Shown: in pieces, positions 5,701 through 11,756 of the stretch
Layout of the letters: the number at the start of each line of letters is the position of its first letter
Position numbering within the stretch: the first letter of the stretch is position 1
Source: an uncultured Lachnospiraceae bacterium
GTDB lineage: Bacteria; Bacillota; Clostridia; Lachnospirales; Lachnospiraceae
Length of the DNA stretch: 11,756 nt
Assembly: GCA_910586005.1 (NCBI GenBank)
Contig: CAJUHG010000081.1
Span: forward strand, 1 to 11,756
Direction: 5' to 3'
Notes under the pieces: model-generated
What the model saw: the letters and a program-made list of their open reading frames with translations, nothing else
Databases searched by the model: none
Told to the model about the DNA's origin: nothing
Made by a program: the position numbers and the translations under genes

Positions 5701-8352
5701 TCAAATCTGACCCTCCAGTGCACTTCGAGCTTCTTGTATGGCTTCTGAAATTCCTGCTGGATTTTTTCCACCTGCCTGTGCCATATTTGGACGTCCACCA
5801 CCGCCACCGCCTACTTTTCCTGCAATGGCTTTTATCAAATTCCCTGCATGCGCACCTTTTTTCATGGCCTCTTCAGTTGCCATAGCAATTAAATTTACTT
5901 TTCCATCTTTCTCAGATGCAAGGACAATTACACCCTCTACTAATTTTTCTTTTAATTGGTCTCCTAAATCTCTTAAACCATTCATATCCACACCAGAAAC
6001 ACTCGTAGCAAGAAGTTTCACGCCTTTTACTTCTGTTATCTGGTTCATAACATCACCCAAAGCATCTTTTGCAGCTTTACTTTTCAAAGATTCATTCTCA
6101 CTTTGCAGTGCTTTTATATCTGCCAATAAATGTTCTAACTTCTCTACCAAGCCTGCTGGATTTGTCTTTACTAACTTTGCAGCAGCATGAACTGTCTCTT
6201 CTAATTTATCATAATATTCAAATACACTTTTAGATGTTAATGCTTCAATACGGCGTACACCTGCTGCAACACCAGATTCTGAAATAATCTTAAAAGCACT
6301 AATATTACTGGTGTTATTTACATGAGTTCCACCACATAATTCTACAGAAAATTCTCCCATTTTTACCACTCGAACCGAATCTCCATATTTCTCACCAAAT
6401 AGTGCCATTGCTCCTGTTTTCTTTGCTTCTTCTAAACTCATCACTTCTGTGATAACGGGAAGAGCTGCTACTATTTTATTATTTACCAGAGATTCCACTT
6501 TTGCAATTTCCTCTGGTGTCATTGCCGCAAAATGAGAAAAATCAAAACGTAGTCTATCTGCATTTACATCAGAGCCATGCTGTTCTACATGACTACCTAA
6601 TACTTCTCTTAGTGCTTTTTGCAATAAATGTGTTGCACTGTGATTTCTTCCAATTAATGCACGTTTCTCTTCCTCTACAGATAATTCTACCACATCACCA
6701 ACTTTAAACATACCAGAAGTTACCTTGCCTACATGTCCAATACGACCACCACGCAGATGAATGGTATCTTCTACTTGAAATTCATTTTCACCCAAACGAA
6801 TAACACCTGTATCTGCATTCTGACCACCCATTGTAGCATAGAAAGGGGTTTCCTTTACAATAATAGTTCCTCTATCTCCATCAGACAAAGCCTCTGTCAA
6901 CTCTTTTTCTGTAGTTAATACCATAATTTCAGAGTTGTGTACCAAATGGTCATATCCTACAAATTCAGAAGTAATAGCAGCATCAATTTTATCATATACT
7001 GTAGCATCTGCTCCCATATAATTTGTCTCTTTTCTTGCCTTTCTGGCCTTATCCCGCTGTGCTTCCATACAAGTATGGAACCCTTCCTCATCAATAGAAA
7101 ATCCTTTTTCTTCTAAAATCTCTTGTGTTAAATCCACAGGAAATCCATAGGTATCATATAATTTAAATGTATTCTCACCAGATAATACTTTTTTTCCTGC
7201 TGTTTTCATTTCTTCCTGCATCTCAGTAAGAATACTTAGTCCTTGGTCAATCGTTTTATCAAATTTTTCTTCTTCTTGGGTTAATACTTTAAAGATAAAT
7301 TCTTTTTTCTCTTCTAATTCTGGATAACCATCTTTACTTTCTGCAATCACAGTAGCGCTTAATATGGCAAGGAATTTCCCATTAATACCAAGTAATCTTC
7401 CATGACGCGCTGCACGACGAATCAAACGCCGCAATACATATCCACGTCCTTCATTACTAGGCATAATACCATCAGAAATCATAAAAGTAGCAGAACGCAT
7501 GTGGTCTGTAATTAAACGAATGGATATATCATCCATAGCATCTACTTGATATTTTTTCCCAGATATCTCACACACTTTGTCACGAATGGCTTTCATGGTA
7601 TCAATATCAAAAACAGAATCCACATCTTGTACAACGACCGCAAGACGTTCTAATCCCATTCCTGTATCAATATTTTTTGTTGCAAGTTCTTCATAATTGC
7701 CATGTCCATCACCATCAAATTGAGTAAACACATTGTTCCATACTTCCATAAAACGGTCACATTCACAACCCACCTTACAATCTGGACTGCCACATCCATA
7801 GGCCTCCCCGCGATCATAATAAATCTCAGAACATGGTCCACAAGGTCCTGCTCCATGTTCCCAGAAATTATCACATTTTCCATTTTCATCCCGATAGAAA
7901 CGAGTAATCTTCTCTGGTGGAACTCCTACTTCCTTTGTCCAAATTTCAAAAGCCTCATCATCCTCTCCATAAATAGAAGGATAGAGACGTTCTGGTTCCA
8001 TGCCAATCACTTCCGTTAAAAATTCCCAACTCCAAGCAATGGCTTCATGCTTAAAATAATCCCCAAAAGAAAAATTTCCCAGCATTTCAAAAAAAGTAAG
8101 ATGTCTTGCGGTCTTACCCACATTTTCAATATCCCCTGTACGAATACACTTCTGGCAAGTAGTCACACGCTTCTTTGGTGGAATCTCCTGTCCCGTAAAA
8201 TATGGTTTTAATGGCGCCATTCCCGCATTGATTAACAATAGACTATTATCATTATGAGGCACCAAAGAAAAACTTTTCATTGCTAAATGTTCCTTGCTTT
8301 CAAAAAATTCCAGATACATTCTGCGCAATTCATTTACTCCATACTTTTTCAC
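5701..8352 (-). CDS. alaS: Alanyl-tRNA synthetase
   Basis: The product has 883 residues, normal for bacterial AlaRS, which charges tRNA-Ala and clears mischarged Ser or Gly. The class II catalytic core is at the N-terminus, with INAGMAPLKPYFTG at about 41-54 and motif-2 region RHLTFFEMLGNFSFGDYF at about 83-100. A Cys-rich insert (CGSPDCKVGCECDRF) follows at about 185-200. The editing domain carries the metal ligands H571 and H575 (NHSATHLL) and C673 and H677 (ELCGGTHV). The C-terminal domain ends with a Gly-rich KVGGGGGGRPNMAQAGG. I chose GTG at 8352-8350 because GGAGG sits nine bases upstream and the protein then begins MKKYGVNELRRMYLEFFES. An upstream in-frame TTG at 8445 would add 31 residues of non-family sequence. 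No T-box is visible upstream. Confidence 0.98.
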   Translation of the reverse strand: MKKYGVNELRRMYLEFFESKEHLAMKSFSLVPHNDNSLLLINAGMAPLKPYFTGQEIPPKKRVTTCQKCIRTGDIENVGKTARHLTFFEMLGNFSFGDYFKHEAIAWSWEFLTEVIGMEPERLYPSIYGEDDEAFEIWTKEVGVPPEKITRFYRDENGKCDNFWEHGAGPCGPCSEIYYDRGEAYGCGSPDCKVGCECDRFMEVWNNVFTQFDGDGHGNYEELATKNIDTGMGLERLAVVVQDVDSVFDIDTMKAIRDKVCEISGKKYQVDAMDDISIRLITDHMRSATFMISDGIMPSNEGRGYVLRRLIRRAARHGRLLGINGKFLAILSATVIAESKDGYPELEEKKEFIFKVLTQEEEKFDKTIDQGLSILTEMQEEMKTAGKKVLSGENTFKLYDTYGFPVDLTQEILEEKGFSIDEEGFHTCMEAQRDKARKARKETNYMGADATVYDKIDAAITSEFVGYDHLVHNSEIMVLTTEKELTEALSDGDRGTIIVKETPFYATMGGQNADTGVIRLGENEFQVEDTIHLRGGRIGHVGKVTSGMFKVGDVVELSVEEEKRALIGRNHSATHLLQKALREVLGSHVEQHGSDVNADRLRFDFSHFAAMTPEEIAKVESLVNNKIVAALPVITEVMSLEEAKKTGAMALFGEKYGDSVRVVKMGEFSVELCGGTHVNNTSNISAFKIISESGVAAGVRRIEALTSKSVFEYYDKLEETVHAAAKLVKTNPAGLVEKLEHLLADIKALQSENESLKSKAAKDALGDVMNQITEVKGVKLLATSVSGVDMNGLRDLGDQLKEKLVEGVIVLASEKDGKVNLIAMATEEAMKKGAHAGNLIKAIAGKVGGGGGGRPNMAQAGGKNPAGISEAIQEARSALEGQI

Positions 8353-8384
8353 AATTAATTTCCTCCATTGTATATTTTCCAAAA

Positions 8385-8502
8385 ATATGATGCGCACACA
8401 TGCAAAAGATATGATGCCGTTTAGACGGCTGCACGCAACGCACAAAGTGTCCAGTGCCCCTCAAGATTGAGAAGCAGTAGGAACCCAGTGGGCTTACCCA
8501 CT
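8385..8502 (-). other. Structured intergenic stretch ahead of alaS
   Basis: Between the small membrane ORF and alaS the minus-strand RNA can form three hairpins in a row: AGTGGG/CCCACT with loop TAAG (8487-8502), a 9-bp stem with two G-U pairs and loop ATCT (8455-8476), and GCCGT/ACGGC with loop CTAA (8416-8429). A direct repeat GCATCATAT then occurs twice, 24 bases apart (8409-8417 and 8385-8393). The G-U pairs in the second stem would be C-A mismatches on the other strand, which favours a minus-strand RNA reading toward alaS. No T-box signature (GGTGG-type box) or T-run is seen. Function unknown. Confidence 0.45.
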
Positions 8503-8512
8503 TTTTTGATAC

Positions 8513-8626
8513 CTATGCATTTTTTCTATCACGCATTTTTTTTCCAATAAAAATTCCACATCCTGCTACTGCTACCATAATCACAAATTTTATTGCATAT
8601 TGTATAAAACTAATTAAAAATGCCAT
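8513..8626 (-). CDS. Small single-pass membrane protein, 37 residues
   Basis: This short gene reads MAFLISFIQYAIKFVIMVAV then AGCGIFIGKKMRDRKNA. One hydrophobic helix spans about residues 3-28 and ends in a basic tail, KKMRDRK, giving the predicted orientation N-out, C-in by the positive-inside rule. The ATG is preceded by an excellent AGGAGGTG (8632-8639) at good spacing, and by an extended -10 promoter about 25 bases further upstream. Both are much better than chance would give for a spurious ORF. I do not recognise the family. It lies 160 bases before alaS on the same strand and probably on the same transcript. It is too short to be included by most gene callers. A role is not evident. Confidence 0.75.
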   Translation of the reverse strand: MAFLISFIQYAIKFVIMVAVAGCGIFIGKKMRDRKNA

Positions 8627-8650
8627 AAAAGCACCTCCTATTATCTGTTA

Positions 8651-8679
8651 ATTATATCATATCAAAGGTAAATTGAACA
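8651..8679 (-). promoter_or_regulatory. Extended -10 promoter for the small membrane ORF and probably alaS
   Basis: On the minus strand TATAAT (8651-8656) is preceded by TG and one base (TGATATAAT), an extended -10. A weak -35, TGTTCA (8674-8679), lies 17 bases upstream. It starts 10 bases beyond the rnhA stop, so the predicted start near 8644 gives a very short leader with the ribosome binding site. No separate convincing promoter is visible closer to alaS. Confidence 0.72.
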
Positions 8680-8688
8680 GTTACATCC

Positions 8689-9156
8689 TTACATATCTTC
8701 TAAAAGATTCTCTCCATCTGCTGCTGAAGTTGCAAGTTTATCACAACGTTCATTCATAACATGACCATCATGCCCCTTAACCCAAATAAACATCACTTTA
8801 TGAGGAGACATTGCATTTAATAATTCTTTCCAAAGATCTATATTTTTTACAGGTTTTCCATCTGACTTCTTCCATCCCTTTTCCACCCATCCAGAAATCC
8901 AATTTTGATTAAATGCATCCACTACATATTTAGAATCAGAATACAATTTCACTCTGCAAGGTATTTTCAATTCCTGTAAACTTCGAATCACTGCCATTAA
9001 CTCCATGCGATTGTTTGTAGTTTTTTTATATCCAGCAGAAATTTCTTTCTTGTAGATTTTTCCCTCAGCATCCATATAAGTCAATACTGCACCATAGCCT
9101 CCTGGTCCTTCAGGGTTTCCTCTTGCAGCACCATCTGTATATATAACTACGTCCAT
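8689..9156 (-). CDS. rnhA: Ribonuclease HI
   Basis: The product has 155 residues, the normal length. RNase HI cuts the RNA strand of RNA-DNA hybrids, for example at R-loops and primers. The family's acidic active-site residues are present: D8 in YTDGAARGNP, E52 in NNRMELMAV, D74 in LYSDSKYVVD and D139 in NERCDKLA. The mobile-loop histidine H129 is in VKGHDGH. A basic handle-like segment (WVEKGWKKSDGKPVKN) is also present. I chose the ATG at 9156 because GGAGG lies five bases upstream and the protein starts right before the first strand. An upstream in-frame ATG at 9198 has no ribosome binding site. It starts 74 bases after the MBL gene and probably shares its transcript. Confidence 0.96.
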   Translation of the reverse strand: MDVVIYTDGAARGNPEGPGGYGAVLTYMDAEGKIYKKEISAGYKKTTNNRMELMAVIRSLQELKIPCRVKLYSDSKYVVDAFNQNWISGWVEKGWKKSDGKPVKNIDLWKELLNAMSPHKVMFIWVKGHDGHVMNERCDKLATSAADGENLLEDM

Positions 9157-9230
9157 TTTTTCCTCCAATCTATTACCCTCTGGGGCACATATAGCCATAA
9201 GATTGTTTCATAAGGTATCTTTTTCATGTT

Positions 9231-9989
9231 CTATACATTTATCTCAAATTCCTGATTCTCCCGTTCTACCATAAGAATTTTATCTTTAAATTCTAGACTT
9301 GTTGGAAAGTTTCGATATTCTTCAATCAAACCATATTGTTTCCACAAATGTATAGGCATAACATGTATAGCTTGTACCTGTTTCATAAAATAATCAATTC
9401 CTAGATATTTGTCCTTTTCTTGTCTTGGATCTAACACTACAAAGGCAAAATCAACTTGTCTATTTGACAGCCAATCTATTTCTTCTTTGTAGGTTTTTTC
9501 TTGATAATCATTAAATTCTTTTGATTCTTCTTCCCATTTCCACCAATTTAAGTCTCCTGCATGATAAATAACTTTTCCAGAAACAGTAATTAGAAATGCG
9601 ACTCCACTATCTGTAGAAAGCAACGTCTCCACAACAAGTCCCCCTATGTTCCACTGTTCTCTTGGTTTTACATAGGTGATTTTTTCCTTAATACTTTCAT
9701 CAAATCCTAGTCTTTTTATCAAGGTATTTCCTAATTTCTTTTTCACTTCTTTGGCAAAAATATAATAAATATTCCTATAATATTTACTCCAGTTCAATAC
9801 TTCTACATCAAAGTGATCTCTATGACTATGGCTAGAAAACACATAGATAGGAGTTTCCTTTGGAAATTTAGGCATTTTTCCAGAATAGACACAAGAAGGA
9901 ACAGCATCCCCTTTATAATAATCAAATACTAATACCTTTCCATCTAATTCCACACAAACACTACTGTGATGTATATAAGTAATCTTCAT
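9231..9989 (-). CDS. Metallo-beta-lactamase-fold hydrolase
   Basis: The product has 252 residues. The di-zinc signature HSHRDH is at residues 54-59 (H54, H56, D58, H59). It is followed by the later ligands expected for the fold: HAGD at 143-146 and PIH at 212-214. The N-terminus MKITYIHHSSVCVELDGKVL with VFDYY is the usual first strand pair of this fold. The protein is probably cytoplasmic; no signal sequence or membrane helix is seen. The substrate cannot be told from sequence: MBL proteins include ribonucleases, lactonases and sugar-phosphate lactonases. I chose the ATG at 9989 with an AAAGGAAAA site upstream. An in-frame TTG at 10061 would add 24 residues that overlap the promoter. Confidence 0.88.
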   Translation of the reverse strand: MKITYIHHSSVCVELDGKVLVFDYYKGDAVPSCVYSGKMPKFPKETPIYVFSSHSHRDHFDVEVLNWSKYYRNIYYIFAKEVKKKLGNTLIKRLGFDESIKEKITYVKPREQWNIGGLVVETLLSTDSGVAFLITVSGKVIYHAGDLNWWKWEEESKEFNDYQEKTYKEEIDWLSNRQVDFAFVVLDPRQEKDKYLGIDYFMKQVQAIHVMPIHLWKQYGLIEEYRNFPTSLEFKDKILMVERENQEFEINV

Positions 9990-10032
9990 CAATTCTTTTC
10001 CTTTTCTTACAGATTCCTCTAACACGCTCTTT

Positions 10033-10061
10033 ATTATACTAAAATTTTCACAGAAACACAA
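10033..10061 (-). promoter_or_regulatory. Promoter of the MBL hydrolase (and probably rnhA)
   Basis: On the minus strand TTGTGT (10056-10061) and TATAAT (10033-10038) are separated by 17 bases. The -10 is perfect and the -35 keeps the TTG. The predicted start near 10026 gives a leader of about 35 bases. It follows the spoIVA terminator, so the hydrolase is an independent unit. Confidence 0.7.
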
Positions 10062-10066
10062 GAGTG

Positions 10067-10089
10067 CGAATTACACAGCAATAGCATTA
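10067..10089. repeat. Partial copy of the spoIVA terminator arm
   Basis: Positions 10067-10089 and 10201-10223 are direct repeats with 20 of 23 bases identical (both contain ACAGCAATA). The second copy is part of the working spoIVA terminator. The first lacks a matching opposite arm and a T-run. It looks like a remnant of a local duplication, but 23 bases is short. Confidence 0.45.
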
Positions 10090-10139
10090 TCTATATCCTA
10101 TAAATTTAAAAGGACAAAGTGTACATTCTATTGTTTTCT

Positions 10140-10190
10140 TCTATAGGAAGATAATTCCACGCTTTAACATAACAAGATCTTTCCTATAGA
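10140..10190. repeat. Long-arm inverted repeat next to the spoIVA terminator
   Basis: TCTATAGGAAGAT (10140-10152) and ATCTTTCCTATAGA (10177-10190) pair over 13 bp with one bulged base and a 24-base loop. The right arm overlaps the first base of the spoIVA terminator T-run. No T-run follows on either strand, so it is not itself a terminator. Function unknown; it and the adjoining direct repeats may belong to one small mobile or duplicated element. Confidence 0.45.
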
Positions 10191-10238
10191 AAAAAAGGCA
10201 CGAATGATACAGCAATAACATTACTGTATATTCGCACC
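10190..10238 (-). terminator. Intrinsic terminator of spoIVA
   Basis: Downstream of the spoIVA stop, the minus-strand RNA folds into a nearly continuous hairpin (10197-10238) of about 19 bp. It has one bulged C, a few G-U pairs and a GTT loop, and is followed by TTTTTTT (10190-10196). It starts 10 bases after the stop codon. Confidence 0.9.
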
Positions 10239-10247
10239 ATAAATATT

Positions 10248-11735
10248 TTATATAATAATACACACTAGTCCGCCATTGCTGTCATTTACGATTTTTTGCA
10301 TGGTATCTTGCAATTTTACTTGGCTTTCATCATCCATCATAGTAATTTTACTTCGAATCCCATCTTCTACTAGCTCTCCAATTGATTTTCCAAAAATATT
10401 TGTTTGCCAAATTCCTTCTTCCTGCTCTCTCGAAGTTTTAATATATCCAATCAAATCTTGTGCCTGTTCTTCGCTTCCTATAATTGGTGCAATTTCTGTT
10501 TCAACATTTGCCTTAATCATATGAATAGAAGGTGATTGTGCTTTGATTTTCACACCAAACTTGTTCCCATGACGAATTAATACTGGTTCCTCAATTTCAA
10601 TATCTGTCAATTGTGGTGTTACCACTCCATAGCCTTTTTGCTTTACTGCTTCCATAGCACTTCCTACTTTATCATATTCCCTTTTCATACTAGACAATTC
10701 TTTAATCATAGAAATAAGCTGATATTCACCTGAAATGGGAACTCCAGTTAATTCACTCATATTTTCATAATAATATTTCTCATCAATATCAAACAAAATC
10801 TGGACACATCCTCTAGATAATTCTACCTTATCCAGCTTCATTCTCCTTATATATTCTCCTTCTGGTTCAAGTTCTGCATTTCGCACATCTTTCGCAAATG
10901 TAAATTGCTTTAAAATCTTCAAAGCATTTTGAATGATATTCTCTTTTATCTTATGTGTATTTTCCAACATTTCAACCCACTTTGGCAAAAAGAAGTCCAC
11001 TCGCTCAATAGGAAATTCATATAATATACTTTCTAAAATACGAAAAATATCATCTTTTCTCAATTGTTCACAATTTACTGGAAGTGTAGAAACTCCATAT
11101 TTTTCTGAGAGTTCTTCCGCTAATTTTTGACTTTCTGCTCCATAAGGTTTTTGTGTGTTTAGTAACAAAATAAATGGTTTCCCCAATTTCTTTAATCCAG
11201 CAATCGTTTTTTCCTCTGCTGGAATATAACTTTCTCGAGGTAATTCTGTGATAGAACCATCTGTAGTTATTACAATTCCAATATTAGAGTGTTCGCGAAT
11301 TACCTTCTGAGTACCAATTTCTGCTGCTTGGGTAAAAGGAATTTCATAGTCAAACCAAGGGGTCTTTACCATTCGTTCTGTGCCATCTTCCATATGTCCC
11401 GAAGCCCCATCCACCATAAATCCCACACAATCAATTAGTCGAACACTGACTTCCAAATCCTCATTTAACTTTATTTTTGCTGCTTCTTTTGGTACAAATT
11501 TAGGCTCTGTAGTCATAATGGTCTTTCCCTGTGCAGACTGTGGCAACTCATCGGTGGCACGTTCTCTGCTATGTACATCTTCCATTTCTGGTAATACCAT
11601 AACATCCATAAATCGTTTAATAAAAGTGGACTTTCCAGTTCTTACAGGACCTACTACCCCAATATAAATATCTCCATTGGTTCTGGCACTGATATCCTTG
11701 TAAATATTATATGTACCAGTATTAATATTTTCTAT
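10248..11735 (-). CDS. spoIVA: SpoIVA, spore coat morphogenetic ATPase (ATA at start position)
   Basis: The product has 495 residues; Bacillus subtilis SpoIVA has 492. SpoIVA polymerises with ATP hydrolysis into the coat basement layer on the forespore surface. Walker A GPVRTGKST is at 29-37, the DxxG motif IDCVGF has D102, and MTTEPKFVP is at 74-82. Conserved APIIG and the C-terminal GGLVCIII match the family end GGL-A/C-II. The reading frame continues to a codon ATA at 11735-11733, seven bases after AGGAGG, with the product beginning (M)ENINTGTYNIYKDIS. The first in-frame ATG (11609) lies after Walker A and would remove the ATPase motif, and no ATG, GTG or TTG occurs in frame between. The start is therefore ATA, or lies outside the window, or reflects a base change. 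A sigma-E promoter would be outside the window. Confidence 0.95.
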   Translation of the reverse strand: MENINTGTYNIYKDISARTNGDIYIGVVGPVRTGKSTFIKRFMDVMVLPEMEDVHSRERATDELPQSAQGKTIMTTEPKFVPKEAAKIKLNEDLEVSVRLIDCVGFMVDGASGHMEDGTERMVKTPWFDYEIPFTQAAEIGTQKVIREHSNIGIVITTDGSITELPRESYIPAEEKTIAGLKKLGKPFILLLNTQKPYGAESQKLAEELSEKYGVSTLPVNCEQLRKDDIFRILESILYEFPIERVDFFLPKWVEMLENTHKIKENIIQNALKILKQFTFAKDVRNAELEPEGEYIRRMKLDKVELSRGCVQILFDIDEKYYYENMSELTGVPISGEYQLISMIKELSSMKREYDKVGSAMEAVKQKGYGVVTPQLTDIEIEEPVLIRHGNKFGVKIKAQSPSIHMIKANVETEIAPIIGSEEQAQDLIGYIKTSREQEEGIWQTNIFGKSIGELVEDGIRSKITMMDDESQVKLQDTMQKIVNDSNGGLVCIII

Positions 11736-11742
11736 AAAAAAA

Positions 11743-11748
11743 CCTCCT
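11743..11748 (-). promoter_or_regulatory. Shine-Dalgarno of spoIVA that decides the start
   Basis: AGGAGG is followed by seven T and then ATA in the spoIVA frame. The spacing is ideal for initiation at the ATA. The 12 bases further upstream in the window hold no start codon in frame. Confidence 0.75.
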
Positions 11749-11756
11749 GTTCTACT

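Noticed and set aside
8353..8445. In-frame extension of alaS from TTG at 8445 (31 more residues)
   Set aside because: The GTG at 8352 has a GGAGG at good spacing and gives the usual AlaRS N-terminus, while the extension covers a structured non-coding stretch.
8487..8507. AGTGGG/CCCACT hairpin followed by TTTTT on the plus strand as a terminator
   Set aside because: It would stop plus-strand transcription, but no plus-strand gene lies upstream. In the minus direction no T-run follows the stem, so it was treated as part of the alaS leader structure.
8353..8640. T-box riboswitch ahead of alaS
   Set aside because: I looked on the minus strand for the conserved T-box sequence and a terminator/antiterminator pair before alaS and found neither.
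9157..9198. Longer rnhA from ATG at 9198
   Set aside because: It lacks a ribosome binding site, adds 14 residues outside the family length, and the ATG at 9156 has GGAGG five bases upstream.
1..11756. CRISPR array, tRNA or rRNA gene, phage or insertion sequence
   Set aside because: No regularly spaced repeats, no tRNA-like cloverleaf sequence, no transposase or integrase reading frame was seen on either strand.

Overview
This AT-rich window looks like chromosome from an endospore-forming Clostridia, most probably a Lachnospiraceae-type anaerobe. The evidence is two sporulation loci with typical low-GC Firmicute protein sequences, strong AGGAGG-type ribosome binding sites, TTG and GTG starts, and bacterial AlaRS and S21 sequences of the Clostridia type. 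The family assignment is inference from protein character, not a database match. All genes lie on the minus strand, so the reading order runs from high to low coordinates.

Layout in transcription order. (1) spoIVA (10248-11735), the spore-coat basement-layer ATPase, is essentially complete, but the codon sitting behind its Shine-Dalgarno is ATA, not ATG. It ends in a strong intrinsic terminator. (2) A metallo-beta-lactamase-fold hydrolase with its own promoter is followed by rnhA (RNase HI). (3) A short transcription unit has an extended -10 promoter, a 37-codon membrane microprotein gene absent from ordinary ORF calls, a roughly 160-nt structured intergenic stretch, and then alaS. No T-box is seen before alaS. 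(4) rpsU (ribosomal protein S21) has its own strong promoter directly after alaS, and a terminator with a 21-bp stem. (5) A run of small palindromes leads to a candidate sigma-E promoter and then the spoIIIA operon, spoIIIAA-AB-AC-AD-AE-AF-AG-AH. The last gene runs off the left edge of the window.

How the genes work together. SpoIIIAA-AH form the mother-cell half of the SpoIIIA-SpoIIQ feeding-tube complex that connects mother cell and forespore after engulfment. AA is the ATPase. AB to AF are membrane components. AG and AH are ring-forming YscJ/FliF-like proteins. SpoIVA acts in the same cell at the same stage, anchoring the coat on the outer forespore membrane. The genes between them (alaS, rpsU, rnhA, the MBL hydrolase) are housekeeping genes.

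No phage, insertion sequence, CRISPR array or defence locus is visible. The parts worth a second look are the ATA start of spoIVA, the small membrane protein and structured RNA ahead of alaS, the palindrome cluster between rpsU and spoIIIAA, and a partial duplication near the spoIVA terminator.
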